Virus record (IMG/VR): IMGVR_UViG_3300021963_000778
Location: 1 to 21,068 of that record
Direction: 5' to 3' (one strand)
From: a virus
Length of the DNA: 21,068 nucleotides
Part shown: in pieces, positions 1 to 5,652 of the stretch
Position numbering within the stretch: position 1 is the first letter of the stretch
Layout: every line of letters starts with the position of its first letter
Notes under the pieces: model-generated
Told to the model about the DNA's origin: nothing
What the model saw: only the letters and a program-made list of their open reading frames with translations
The model's database searches: none
Translations under genes and position numbers: made by a program

Positions 1-1
1 G

Positions 2-763
2 CTCGTGCAATACGGGTCCAAAATCATCCTCACCGATGTTTTGCTGGCCACGGAATTGTTCTCGCATCTGGCGCAGGCCACCAAGCAACTCGGCGAAGAC
101 GCCGCGCTGCACGCCGACACCCTCTGCCACCGCGCTCTGGTTCAGGATTCCTCGACCAGCACTGGCACCGGTGTTGCCGTCAAGTCCTATGCTCGTTATG
201 CCCAGAACGGCACCAACGGCACGACCTTCGGCACGGCCTCCACCCCCAACAGCAGCATGACCGCCACCGACCTTCTGGACGGTGCGACCAGCCTGTTCAT
301 CGCTCGCGCCCCCAAGATCAAGGACGGCTACGCGCTCGTTGCGCACCCCGCCGTTATCCGCGATCTCCAGCAGGACGACGATTGGCTGAAGGTCTCCAGC
401 TACTCCGCCCCGGATCAAATCTTCAAGGGCGAAACTGGCAAACTGTTCGGCGTGAGCGTGATTAGCTCCACCAACGTTCAGACGTTCAACACCTCCGCCT
501 CCGGCGTGGGTGAAGCCACGGTCAGCACCGGCGCGGTCTACGCGAATGTGTTGCTCGGCGGCGGTGCGTTTGGCGTTCCGAGCCTGTCCTCGGTTGCCGC
601 TTCCGGTTCGCCCTTCGCTCCGAAGGTCACGATCCTCGATGCAGCCGACAAGTCCGACCCCTACGGCCAGCGCGTCGTGGCGTCCTTCAAGACGTTCTAC
701 GCGGCCAAGCAGCTCGACCCTCGGTTCTTCCGGGTGTTGTTCAGCAAGTCGAACTACTCGTAA
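2..763 (+). CDS. Major capsid protein, N4-gp56 family (3' part only)
   Basis: The reading frame is open from the left edge of the window, so the N-terminus is missing; the GTG at 5 is only an internal codon. The 253 visible residues follow the C-terminal plan of the N4-gp56 major capsid family. There is a QYG..I..TDVLL..TELFSH segment, then LGEDAALHADTL, then a helix with ATDLLDGATSLFIARAPKI. Next comes a YALVAHPAVIRDLQQDDDW block, GETGKLFGVSVI, an AFGVPSLS strand region, and DPYGQRVVASFKTFYAAK near the end. The product forms the icosahedral shell. Codon choice is strongly biased to G/C-ending codons, as expected for a very highly expressed gene. A strong hairpin follows the stop at 803-840. 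Family assignment is from remembered motifs, with high confidence. Confidence 0.9.
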   Translation, partial: LVQYGSKIILTDVLLATELFSHLAQATKQLGEDAALHADTLCHRALVQDSSTSTGTGVAVKSYARYAQNGTNGTTFGTASTPNSSMTATDLLDGATSLFIARAPKIKDGYALVAHPAVIRDLQQDDDWLKVSSYSAPDQIFKGETGKLFGVSVISSTNVQTFNTSASGVGEATVSTGAVYANVLLGGGAFGVPSLSSVAASGSPFAPKVTILDAADKSDPYGQRVVASFKTFYAAKQLDPRFFRVLFSKSNYS

Positions 764-802
764 TTCTAATGGGAGCCATGCTGATTATCGGTATGGGTCC
801 CC

Positions 803-840
803 GGAAGGCGGGGGAGGGTAAAACCTCCCCCGCTCCTTCC
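803..840 (+). terminator. Strong GC hairpin after the capsid gene (terminator- or processing-like)
   Basis: A perfect 10-bp stem (808-817 with 824-833, GCGGGGGAGG/CCTCCCCCGC) closes a GTAAAA loop. The stem extends by five more pairs (803-807 GGAAG with 836-840 CTTCC) past a 2-base bulge at 834-835. It is the strongest hairpin I noticed in the window and sits 40 bases after the capsid stop. There is no T-run after it, so it is not a classic intrinsic terminator. A leaky terminator, RNA-processing site or mRNA 3'-end protector are all possible. An AAGGAG ribosome binding site for the next gene follows directly at 844-849. Confidence 0.55.
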
Positions 841-855
841 ACCAAGGAGAAGTCG

Positions 856-1113
856 ATGAAAGAAGGTATGGTTAAGCTTCCTCTGTCCATGTTCGAACTC
901 GGTGAGGGCGAGGAAAACGCCAACCCCGAAGTCGGCGACATGGTGGAACTTGAAGGCAAGGTGGAACGGATTGACGGCGATATGGCCATCGTGAGCGTGA
1001 GCAATGCGATGTCCGAGGAGCCTGAAGCCGAAGAATCCAACAAGCCGGAGATGTCCGAGGAAGACCGGATGATGAAGATGGCCGAGGAATCCGACAAGGA
1101 GAACTACTCCTAA
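856..1113 (+). CDS. Small acidic protein next to the capsid gene
   Basis: This encodes 85 residues and is probably a virion- or capsid-associated protein; the specific role is not known to me. I chose ATG 856 because AAGGAG lies six bases upstream (844-849). The more upstream ATGs (769, 781) would place the strong hairpin inside the coding region. The middle holds a beta-rich segment with VGDMVELEGKVERIDGDMA, a pattern often seen in small proteins beside phage capsid genes. The C-terminal third is very acidic with many Glu, Asp and Met (EEPEAEESNK, EEDRMMKMAEE). It ends in KENYS, echoing KSNYS at the end of the capsid protein. The stop overlaps the next start as TAATG. Confidence 0.75.
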   Translation: MKEGMVKLPLSMFELGEGEENANPEVGDMVELEGKVERIDGDMAIVSVSNAMSEEPEAEESNKPEMSEEDRMMKMAEESDKENYS

Positions 1114-1391
1114 TGCCGATCTACCAGTACGAAGACACCCGAAACGGATCTGTCGTCGAACTGGAGAAGCCGGTTGCGGAGCGGGACTCAGTCCCGCGTT
1201 ACCTTAAAAGGTTCCAAGTGCCACAAAGATTGAGCCTGGTGGGGGTTGGCGAACCCCTCGACAATCCGCTGGGAGTCAATCAAACAAATCTTATGAAGGG
1301 GTATTACCGCCAGGAACAAAAGCTTGGCAGTAGATTCAAGAGCAGACACACGCCAGATAGCATCAAACGTGCGGCGGCTCAAAGGAGATAA
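1113..1391 (+). CDS. Small phage protein with FmdB-like N-terminus lacking zinc cysteines
   Basis: This encodes 92 residues of unknown function. It starts at an ATG overlapping the previous stop, with AAGGAG about 11 bases upstream. The first residues (MPIYQYEDTRNGSVVELEK) look like the opening of FmdB-type zinc-ribbon proteins (MPIYEY.C..CG). No cysteine occurs anywhere in the protein, so it cannot bind zinc in that way. The middle has a turn-rich PQRLSLVGVGEPLDNP stretch. The C-terminus is basic (FKSRHTPDSIKRAAAQRR) and could bind nucleic acid or an acidic partner such as the preceding acidic protein. Its place between capsid and appendage genes suggests a head-related role, which is inference only. 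Confidence 0.75.
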   Translation: MPIYQYEDTRNGSVVELEKPVAERDSVPRYLKRFQVPQRLSLVGVGEPLDNPLGVNQTNLMKGYYRQEQKLGSRFKSRHTPDSIKRAAAQRR

Positions 1392-1396
1392 ATTAT

Positions 1397-1591
1397 ATGG
1401 CAAGTGAGTTTCAGCGCAGTCCTATCAAGGCGAAGAACAAGGCCGTCCGTATCGACGGTCAGGGCTTCACCAACGTCATTGAGTTCACGGCTTCGTCCAG
1501 CGGCGGCACGGTTAACACCGTTGCGACCGCCCCGGCTTCGCTCAACGTGACCCTCAACGGCACTTCCTACCGCATCGCACTGCACAGCTAA
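1397..1591 (+). CDS. Small putative virion protein
   Basis: This encodes 64 residues. An AAAGGAG site lies about ten bases before ATG 1397. The sequence begins with a basic stretch (SPIKAKNKAVRIDGQGF), followed by beta-rich, Ser/Thr/Gly-rich sequence (FTASSSGGTVNT, SLNVTLNGTSYRIALHS). This composition resembles decoration or small structural proteins found between phage capsid and tail genes, but I do not recognise a named family. It reads directly into the following gene, whose ATG starts one base after this stop. The pair is probably translated in a coupled way. Confidence 0.75.
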   Translation: MASEFQRSPIKAKNKAVRIDGQGFTNVIEFTASSSGGTVNTVATAPASLNVTLNGTSYRIALHS

Positions 1592-1592
1592 G

Positions 1593-1832
1593 ATGCGTCT
1601 CTTATCTCGACTCACCCTTGGTGATGCCGGGACGATCATCGCATCGTCGGCTTCCACGAACACTGGAAGCTACGATGCGGTGACCGCTCTTACGCAGGCC
1701 ACGGCGACATTGACCATCAGCGGTTCAACCACCACGGCGACGATTGGCCAAGGAGTTACCATCTATGGCGACATCGCCAGCGTGGTGAATTCTGCTGGCG
1801 GTCAGGTTGCCATCTACGTCCGCAAGGACTAA
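1593..1832 (+). CDS. Small beta-rich structural protein
   Basis: This encodes 79 residues. It starts at ATG 1593, one base after the preceding stop, with no clear ribosome binding site, so coupling to the previous gene is likely. The sequence is mostly Thr, Ser, Ala, Gly and Val. It has the pattern SYDAVTALTQATATLTISG followed by GQGVTIYGDIASVVNSAGGQ. Short phage head/tail proteins of this sort commonly have a 'G-T-I-Y-G-x-I-x-S-V ... SG-x-V' ending, so a decoration or adaptor role is plausible. No catalytic motif is visible. Confidence 0.7.
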   Translation: MRLLSRLTLGDAGTIIASSASTNTGSYDAVTALTQATATLTISGSTTTATIGQGVTIYGDIASVVNSAGGQVAIYVRKD

Positions 1833-1844
1833 AGGAGGCCCGTC

Positions 1845-2249
1845 ATGGGTCGCCAGTGGAACACAATTATTGAGAGCCTTGGTCCGCTTACCGGCGGATC
1901 AATGTCTATTAGCGCAAATCTTACTGACATTGAGGCGTTGCTTACCACGCTTCAGGCGGATGTGGCGGATGGTATTCCGCCCATTCGTGGCACGACCAGC
2001 ACTGGAACTCTTACTGCTGGCACGACCAACGGAACCTTGTTCGCCACCAATTCCACCCGCAACTATCTTCTGGTGCAATGCACAAGTGGAACAGTGTTTA
2101 TTGACACTAACGGCACGGCCAGCGCAACCGATGACATTCAGCTTACCGCAGGGCAGGGCATTACTTTTGAGGGTAGCTTCGTCCCCACCGGTGCAATTGC
2201 AGCGATTACTTCCACAGGAACTGCCAGAGTCATAGGAGTACAGGGTTAG
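1845..2249 (+). CDS. Putative small virion/appendage protein
   Basis: This encodes 134 residues. An excellent AAAGGAGG site lies upstream of ATG 1845. The N-terminal 45 residues look helical (LTDIEALLTTLQADVADGI). The remainder is a Thr/Gly-rich beta segment (TTSTGTLTAGTTNGTLFA, then LVQCTSGTVFIDTNGTASA), ending in strands with ITFEGSFVPTGAIAAITSTG. A helical anchor followed by a beta domain is a common layout for small fibre or decoration proteins. The Thr-Gly vocabulary is shared with the fibre proteins downstream. The function is unproven. Confidence 0.75.
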   Translation: MGRQWNTIIESLGPLTGGSMSISANLTDIEALLTTLQADVADGIPPIRGTTSTGTLTAGTTNGTLFATNSTRNYLLVQCTSGTVFIDTNGTASATDDIQLTAGQGITFEGSFVPTGAIAAITSTGTARVIGVQG

Positions 2250-2252
2250 TTT

Positions 2253-2978
2253 ATGGGCTTCTTCGGCGGCGGAGGCGGGGCGGCTCCCGCAAACATGGTC
2301 GGAGCCACAAGCTCCACCGCAGGCACGGCGGGCTTGGTCCCCGCTCCGGCGGCGGGGGAGCATAATGCCGTGCTTGGAGGTCAGGGGGCTTTTTTGCCAG
2401 CCCTGTTAAGGTCAAAAGTTACAGGCTGGGGTGGAACAAGGTTTTTTGCGCCCATAGGGGCAGGAAACAATACTCAAGACAGTACAATCACGCAATCAAA
2501 CGCCTCTTCTAGAGCATTGTTGAGTCCTATCTTACTGCCTTCTGGATCAATTAACAATCTTGGGATTTTTGTTGTGTCATCCCCCTCGGCAGGCACAGGT
2601 TATGTCGCCTTGTATAATTCGACCAATGATGGACTGCCCAACGCTCTTGTGACTTCTGGTTCATTTAGCCATGTCAATGCCGAGGCAAATGTGGCAAAAA
2701 CAATTTCAATTAGCCCATCGGTTGCGATTAGGGCTGGTTTGTATTGGGGGGCGGTTCATTCTGGAATACCAAATCCGCAATTTAGGGCTGGAGGCAGGGG
2801 CAATTTTTTGATGTCAATATTTTTTGGTGCTGAAGATGGTAGTGGATCATTTAACACCGGTGGAAACAGCTCAAGCGTCTACTTAACCATCGCATCGGCA
2901 GGAACATGGCCAGATCCAGCCGGAACTTTCAATTATACTAATAACGGACATCCAAATATCTATGTGGGTTTCGCATGA
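2253..2978 (+). CDS. Tail fibre-like appendage protein
   Basis: This encodes 241 residues. After a Gly-rich start (MGFFGGGGGAAP) comes MVGATSSTAGTAGLVPAPAA. This is the short module (GATSS.AGTAGLVPAP..G....L...G.F) that recurs in many phage tail fibre and appendage proteins and probably attaches or trimerises them. The remaining ~190 residues are a beta-rich domain (LLPSGSINNLGIFVVSSPSAG, GYVALYNSTNDGLP, NIYVGFA at the end) that may be the exposed receptor-contact part. From about 2390 to the end the DNA is markedly richer in A/T than the flanking genes, suggesting a swapped-in tip domain. The final ATGA overlaps the next start. Confidence 0.8.
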   Translation: MGFFGGGGGAAPANMVGATSSTAGTAGLVPAPAAGEHNAVLGGQGAFLPALLRSKVTGWGGTRFFAPIGAGNNTQDSTITQSNASSRALLSPILLPSGSINNLGIFVVSSPSAGTGYVALYNSTNDGLPNALVTSGSFSHVNAEANVAKTISISPSVAIRAGLYWGAVHSGIPNPQFRAGGRGNFLMSIFFGAEDGSGSFNTGGNSSSVYLTIASAGTWPDPAGTFNYTNNGHPNIYVGFA

Positions 2979-3295
2979 AAAATGAAGTTTATCACAATGG
3001 GGTTTTGATTAAAAAAATAGATTTGCGTGAACTTGCTGACGCAAAAAGGCTTAATATTGATTACAAAAAAGAGCAGGCAACTCAAGCTATTCAATCCGCC
3101 GGCCTAGACGAATCCACCCAACAAAACGCCGCCATCGGCATCTACCCGCCAGAGCGTTGCGAGGCGATCAAGTCCTACATCGCCGCCTGTCGAAACGAAT
3201 ACCTGCGTTGCAAGGCTCTGATCCTATCTGCCCAGACCAACGACGAGGCCGATGCCGTCCAGTTTGTCGCCCCGCCGGTGCCGGAGGGGATCTAG
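2975..3295 (+). CDS. Small accessory protein of the fibre region
   Basis: This encodes 106 residues and starts at the ATG in the ATGA overlap with the fibre gene. The N-terminal 40 residues are Lys-rich (YHNGVLIKKIDLRELADAKR). The rest is a helical region with RCEAIKSYIAACRNEYLRCKALI and ends in a Pro-rich tail (APPVPEG). I do not recognise a named family. The position directly after a fibre gene is where fibre-assembly chaperones often sit. Base composition changes abruptly inside the gene near 3097, A/T-rich before and G/C-rich after, so the two halves may have different histories. Confidence 0.75.
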   Translation: MKNEVYHNGVLIKKIDLRELADAKRLNIDYKKEQATQAIQSAGLDESTQQNAAIGIYPPERCEAIKSYIAACRNEYLRCKALILSAQTNDEADAVQFVAPPVPEGI

Positions 3296-3298
3296 TCC

Positions 3299-3580
3299 AT
3301 GTGGAAAACCCTCGCCATCTGGCTCACCAATTTGAGTTTGCGTTTCTTGATGACGCAAAAGGAGTACGCCTGTTTCAGGGAGGCTTTGAGGTTTGCCGGG
3401 GAGAACAACACGGTGGCGAGGGAAACGAAGTACATCGGGAAGGTGAAGCACCTGCTATCCGTCAACCGCTCGATCAAGCGCATTGTGGAGGAGGGTCGGG
3501 ATCGGGACGAGATTGTGGACGCTGTCGTGCATCTGGCTGTTGCGTTAAAGTATCTGGAGGGTAGGGGTCGTGAGTCTTGA
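3299..3580 (+). CDS. Hypothetical small helical protein
   Basis: This encodes 93 residues of unknown function. A GGAGGGG site lies upstream of ATG 3299. The N-terminus is amphipathic to hydrophobic (WKTLAIWLTNLSLRFLM) and could associate with a membrane. The rest is predicted by eye to be helical and charged (RSIKRIVEEGRDRDEIVDAV). It overlaps the next gene, which encodes a coiled-coil plus membrane-segment protein, by 11 bases. The two could form a lysis or membrane pair, but no motif proves this. Confidence 0.7.
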   Translation: MWKTLAIWLTNLSLRFLMTQKEYACFREALRFAGENNTVARETKYIGKVKHLLSVNRSIKRIVEEGRDRDEIVDAVVHLAVALKYLEGRGRES

Positions 3581-3824
3581 CGAGATCCATGAACTTCGGG
3601 AAAAATTCGGGTCGATGGCCGAGCGGCTGGCTAGGATGGAAGAGCGTCAAGTTACCCTGATCGGCATGGTGGAACGCTCTTTATCCAGCTTTGGCGACCT
3701 GTCCAATAGGGTGACTTCCCTGGAACACCTTAAAACCAAGATGCTCCTTGTGGCAGGCTCGATTGGTGCTATTGTCAGTGTGGTCTGGGATGCCGTACGC
3801 TCCAGACTTACCCCAGGAGGATAA
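3570..3824 (+). CDS. Coiled-coil protein with one C-terminal membrane segment (holin/XhlA-like candidate)
   Basis: This encodes 84 residues from GTG 3570, with GGAGG about nine bases upstream. Residues 3-52 are a charged heptad-like helix (LREKFGSMAERLARMEERQ, then LSNRVTSLEHLKTK). Residues 57-74 form a single hydrophobic segment (MLLVAGSIGAIVSVVW), followed by a short basic tail (DAVRSRLTPGG). A soluble coiled coil followed by one C-terminal transmembrane helix is the layout of XhlA-type haemolysin/holin-associated proteins. Many phage holin-like proteins also look like this. No classic endolysin gene is adjacent, so the lysis role is inferred from topology alone. Confidence 0.7.
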   Translation: MSLDEIHELREKFGSMAERLARMEERQVTLIGMVERSLSSFGDLSNRVTSLEHLKTKMLLVAGSIGAIVSVVWDAVRSRLTPGG

Positions 3825-4703
3825 ATGCCCACTTTAGGTACACAGAATATCTCGACCAGCTATCCGCAGCTTCTTAAGACTTTTGGTACGAGCGGCCTGC
3901 CATCGGCTGGTGCTGTTGAAGTTATCACAGATGGAGACAATACATCATCGGCTCTTTCGATTGGAATTGATGCCGTACAAAGCACCGGATCATTCACAGT
4001 TTCAAGCAATAGCAGTCTTCTTGGGCCTGTCACTTTCGGAACCAGCCTAACCGCATCCACTGGAACCGCCACCATCGGGACTCTTTCAGTTGGCACGGCT
4101 ACCATCAGCACGGCGACAATTCCTCTTCAGCTTGGGGCGATTACTTTCGGATCAAGCATCACAGCGTCAACTGGCACGGTTACTTTAGGAACGGCCACAA
4201 TCAGCACGGCAACAATTAGCAGTGCAACAATTCCAAGAATCAATGGAGCTACCACTTTTGCAACTGGTTTCACATCTTCGACTGGCACGAATACGATTGG
4301 GACTATTGAATCAACGACAATCAACAATAGCGGCCTTGTTACAGTTGGCACGCTGGAGATTGGCGGAACAGCAGGACCTCTTATAACAAAAGTATCCTAC
4401 GGAACGGCAGCGTTTACTGGCTCTACATTTCAAGACCTAGACTCAGCAACGGCTGGATCAAATGTTACAACAGGAACATTCACAGTAACAGGTGCAGCCT
4501 TGGGAGACATTGTCTTTGGTGGGCTTACATCAATTGGTTCAAGCACAGGCACAAACGCTACCTTAGCCCAAAGGCTAATTCCTTCGTTTAGGGTTGAATC
4601 GACAGATACGATTCGATATGTAATACTTAATACAGACACAGTTTCCCACGGCACAACTCCAGCAGGCACGCTATACGCAACCGCACTGAGGTTTGCGGCT
4701 TAA
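3825..4703 (+). CDS. Thr/Gly repeat fibre or spike protein
   Basis: This encodes 292 residues with a strong AGGAGG site four bases before ATG 3825. Residues ~60-170 are low-complexity repeats built on T-A-T-I and S-T-G-T units (for example TGTATIGTLSVGTATISTAT and ASTGTVTLGTATISTATI). They alternate polar and hydrophobic residues as in a beta-helical or trimeric shaft. The first ~50 residues and the last ~90 (VTGAALGDIVFGGLTSIGSS, FRVESTDTIRYVILN) are non-repetitive. The C-terminal piece resembles a small jelly-roll-like domain common at the end of appendage proteins. The protein is probably part of the host-contact apparatus. Confidence 0.75.
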   Translation: MPTLGTQNISTSYPQLLKTFGTSGLPSAGAVEVITDGDNTSSALSIGIDAVQSTGSFTVSSNSSLLGPVTFGTSLTASTGTATIGTLSVGTATISTATIPLQLGAITFGSSITASTGTVTLGTATISTATISSATIPRINGATTFATGFTSSTGTNTIGTIESTTINNSGLVTVGTLEIGGTAGPLITKVSYGTAAFTGSTFQDLDSATAGSNVTTGTFTVTGAALGDIVFGGLTSIGSSTGTNATLAQRLIPSFRVESTDTIRYVILNTDTVSHGTTPAGTLYATALRFAA

Positions 4704-4704
4704 T

Positions 4705-5646
4705 ATGGCAATTAAATTCAATCGCTCCCAGACTTTTGCCACCAACGGCACGGTGACTGCCGCCGGGTTGCACAACCTGATTGACGGCACGGACATCTAT
4801 CAGGCGTTGATCACTGACCAGACCAACCTTACTTCGGTTGGCTCCGGCGACGAGCTATTAATTGCCGATGCGGATTTAACCGCAAATGACGCGCCTCGCG
4901 CCGTTACGGTAAACGAGTTGTTTGAGGATGCGTTGACGATCAGCACCTACACCAACGCCAATATCAATAACATTTCCTACGGCACATCCACCGGCACTCG
5001 GCTTGTTTCCACCAATGCCTCAATCACTACCGGAACGATCCCGAGCCTTACCTCCAGCACGGCCAGCATCACTATTGGGACTATCCCGAATCTAACCGCA
5101 GGAACCACAACTTCGACTGCCGCCAACATCACCAACGGAACGATCCAGACGCTTACTTCAAGCACGGCCACGATTACGGGTGGAACATTCAGCGGATCGG
5201 TAAATAGCACGGTCGGAACAATTGGCAATTTCACAACCACGTTATCGGGCGATGTTACGATTAGCACAGGGACAGCAACTGTCGGCACCCGTGTAGCCGT
5301 GGTCAACACGGCTCAACAATATACCAGAGCACATAATTTTGCGGCTACTGCGCTGACCATTACCAGCGGAACCGTTCCCTGGGATCTGTCACAAAACCAA
5401 GTTGCAACTATTTCCGTCAATACAACCACAACCATGAATACGCCAACAAATCCGCAGGCTGGCGCAACCTATGTGCTAATCGTAACGCAAAGCGGTGGAA
5501 ATAATACTCTGTCTTTTAGTACGGCTTACAAGTTCACAGGTGGTAATGTTCCAGTTCTTTCAACTGGCGCATCTCAGGTTGATGTTCTTTCCTTTGTAAC
5601 AAACGGAACTGTACTCTACGGAGTATCTAGCCAGAACTTCTCGTAA
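4705..5646 (+). CDS. Second Thr/Gly repeat fibre or spike protein
   Basis: This encodes 313 residues. I chose ATG 4705 (MAIKFNRSQTF), two bases after the preceding stop, over the TTG at 4693. Residues ~1-85 form a non-repetitive head (HNLIDGTDIYQALITD, ADLTANDAPRAVTVNELFED) that resembles attachment domains of phage fibres. The centre has about four degenerate 15-19-residue repeats of the form TASITxGTIxxLTSS, a likely beta-structured shaft. The last ~100 residues hold AVVNTAQQYTRAHNFAATAL and a VATISVNTTTTMNTPTNPQ segment, a fold often seen at fibre tips. It is a neighbour and likely partner of the gene at 3825. Confidence 0.75.
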   Translation: MAIKFNRSQTFATNGTVTAAGLHNLIDGTDIYQALITDQTNLTSVGSGDELLIADADLTANDAPRAVTVNELFEDALTISTYTNANINNISYGTSTGTRLVSTNASITTGTIPSLTSSTASITIGTIPNLTAGTTTSTAANITNGTIQTLTSSTATITGGTFSGSVNSTVGTIGNFTTTLSGDVTISTGTATVGTRVAVVNTAQQYTRAHNFAATALTITSGTVPWDLSQNQVATISVNTTTTMNTPTNPQAGATYVLIVTQSGGNNTLSFSTAYKFTGGNVPVLSTGASQVDVLSFVTNGTVLYGVSSQNFS

Positions 5647-5652
5647 CCTACA

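Noticed and set aside
769-855. Upstream ATG starts (769, 781) for the small acidic protein
   Set aside because: They would translate through the strong hairpin at 803-840, while AAGGAG is perfectly spaced for ATG 856.
1570-1600. Programmed frameshift joining the genes at 1397 and 1593
   Set aside because: No slippery sequence is seen, and both proteins have natural-looking ends.
1807-2235. 142-codon + strand open frame overlapping the gene at 1845
   Set aside because: The 1845 frame has an excellent ribosome binding site and sensible beta-rich sequence; the other frame looks like noise.
4020-4360. Possible CRISPR-like repeats
   Set aside because: The repeats are degenerate, in frame, and encode Thr/Gly fibre units with no unique spacers.
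4977-5309. 110-codon minus-strand open frame across fibre repeats
   Set aside because: Val/Ile/Pro repeats are simply the reverse complement of the Thr/Gly/Ile codons.
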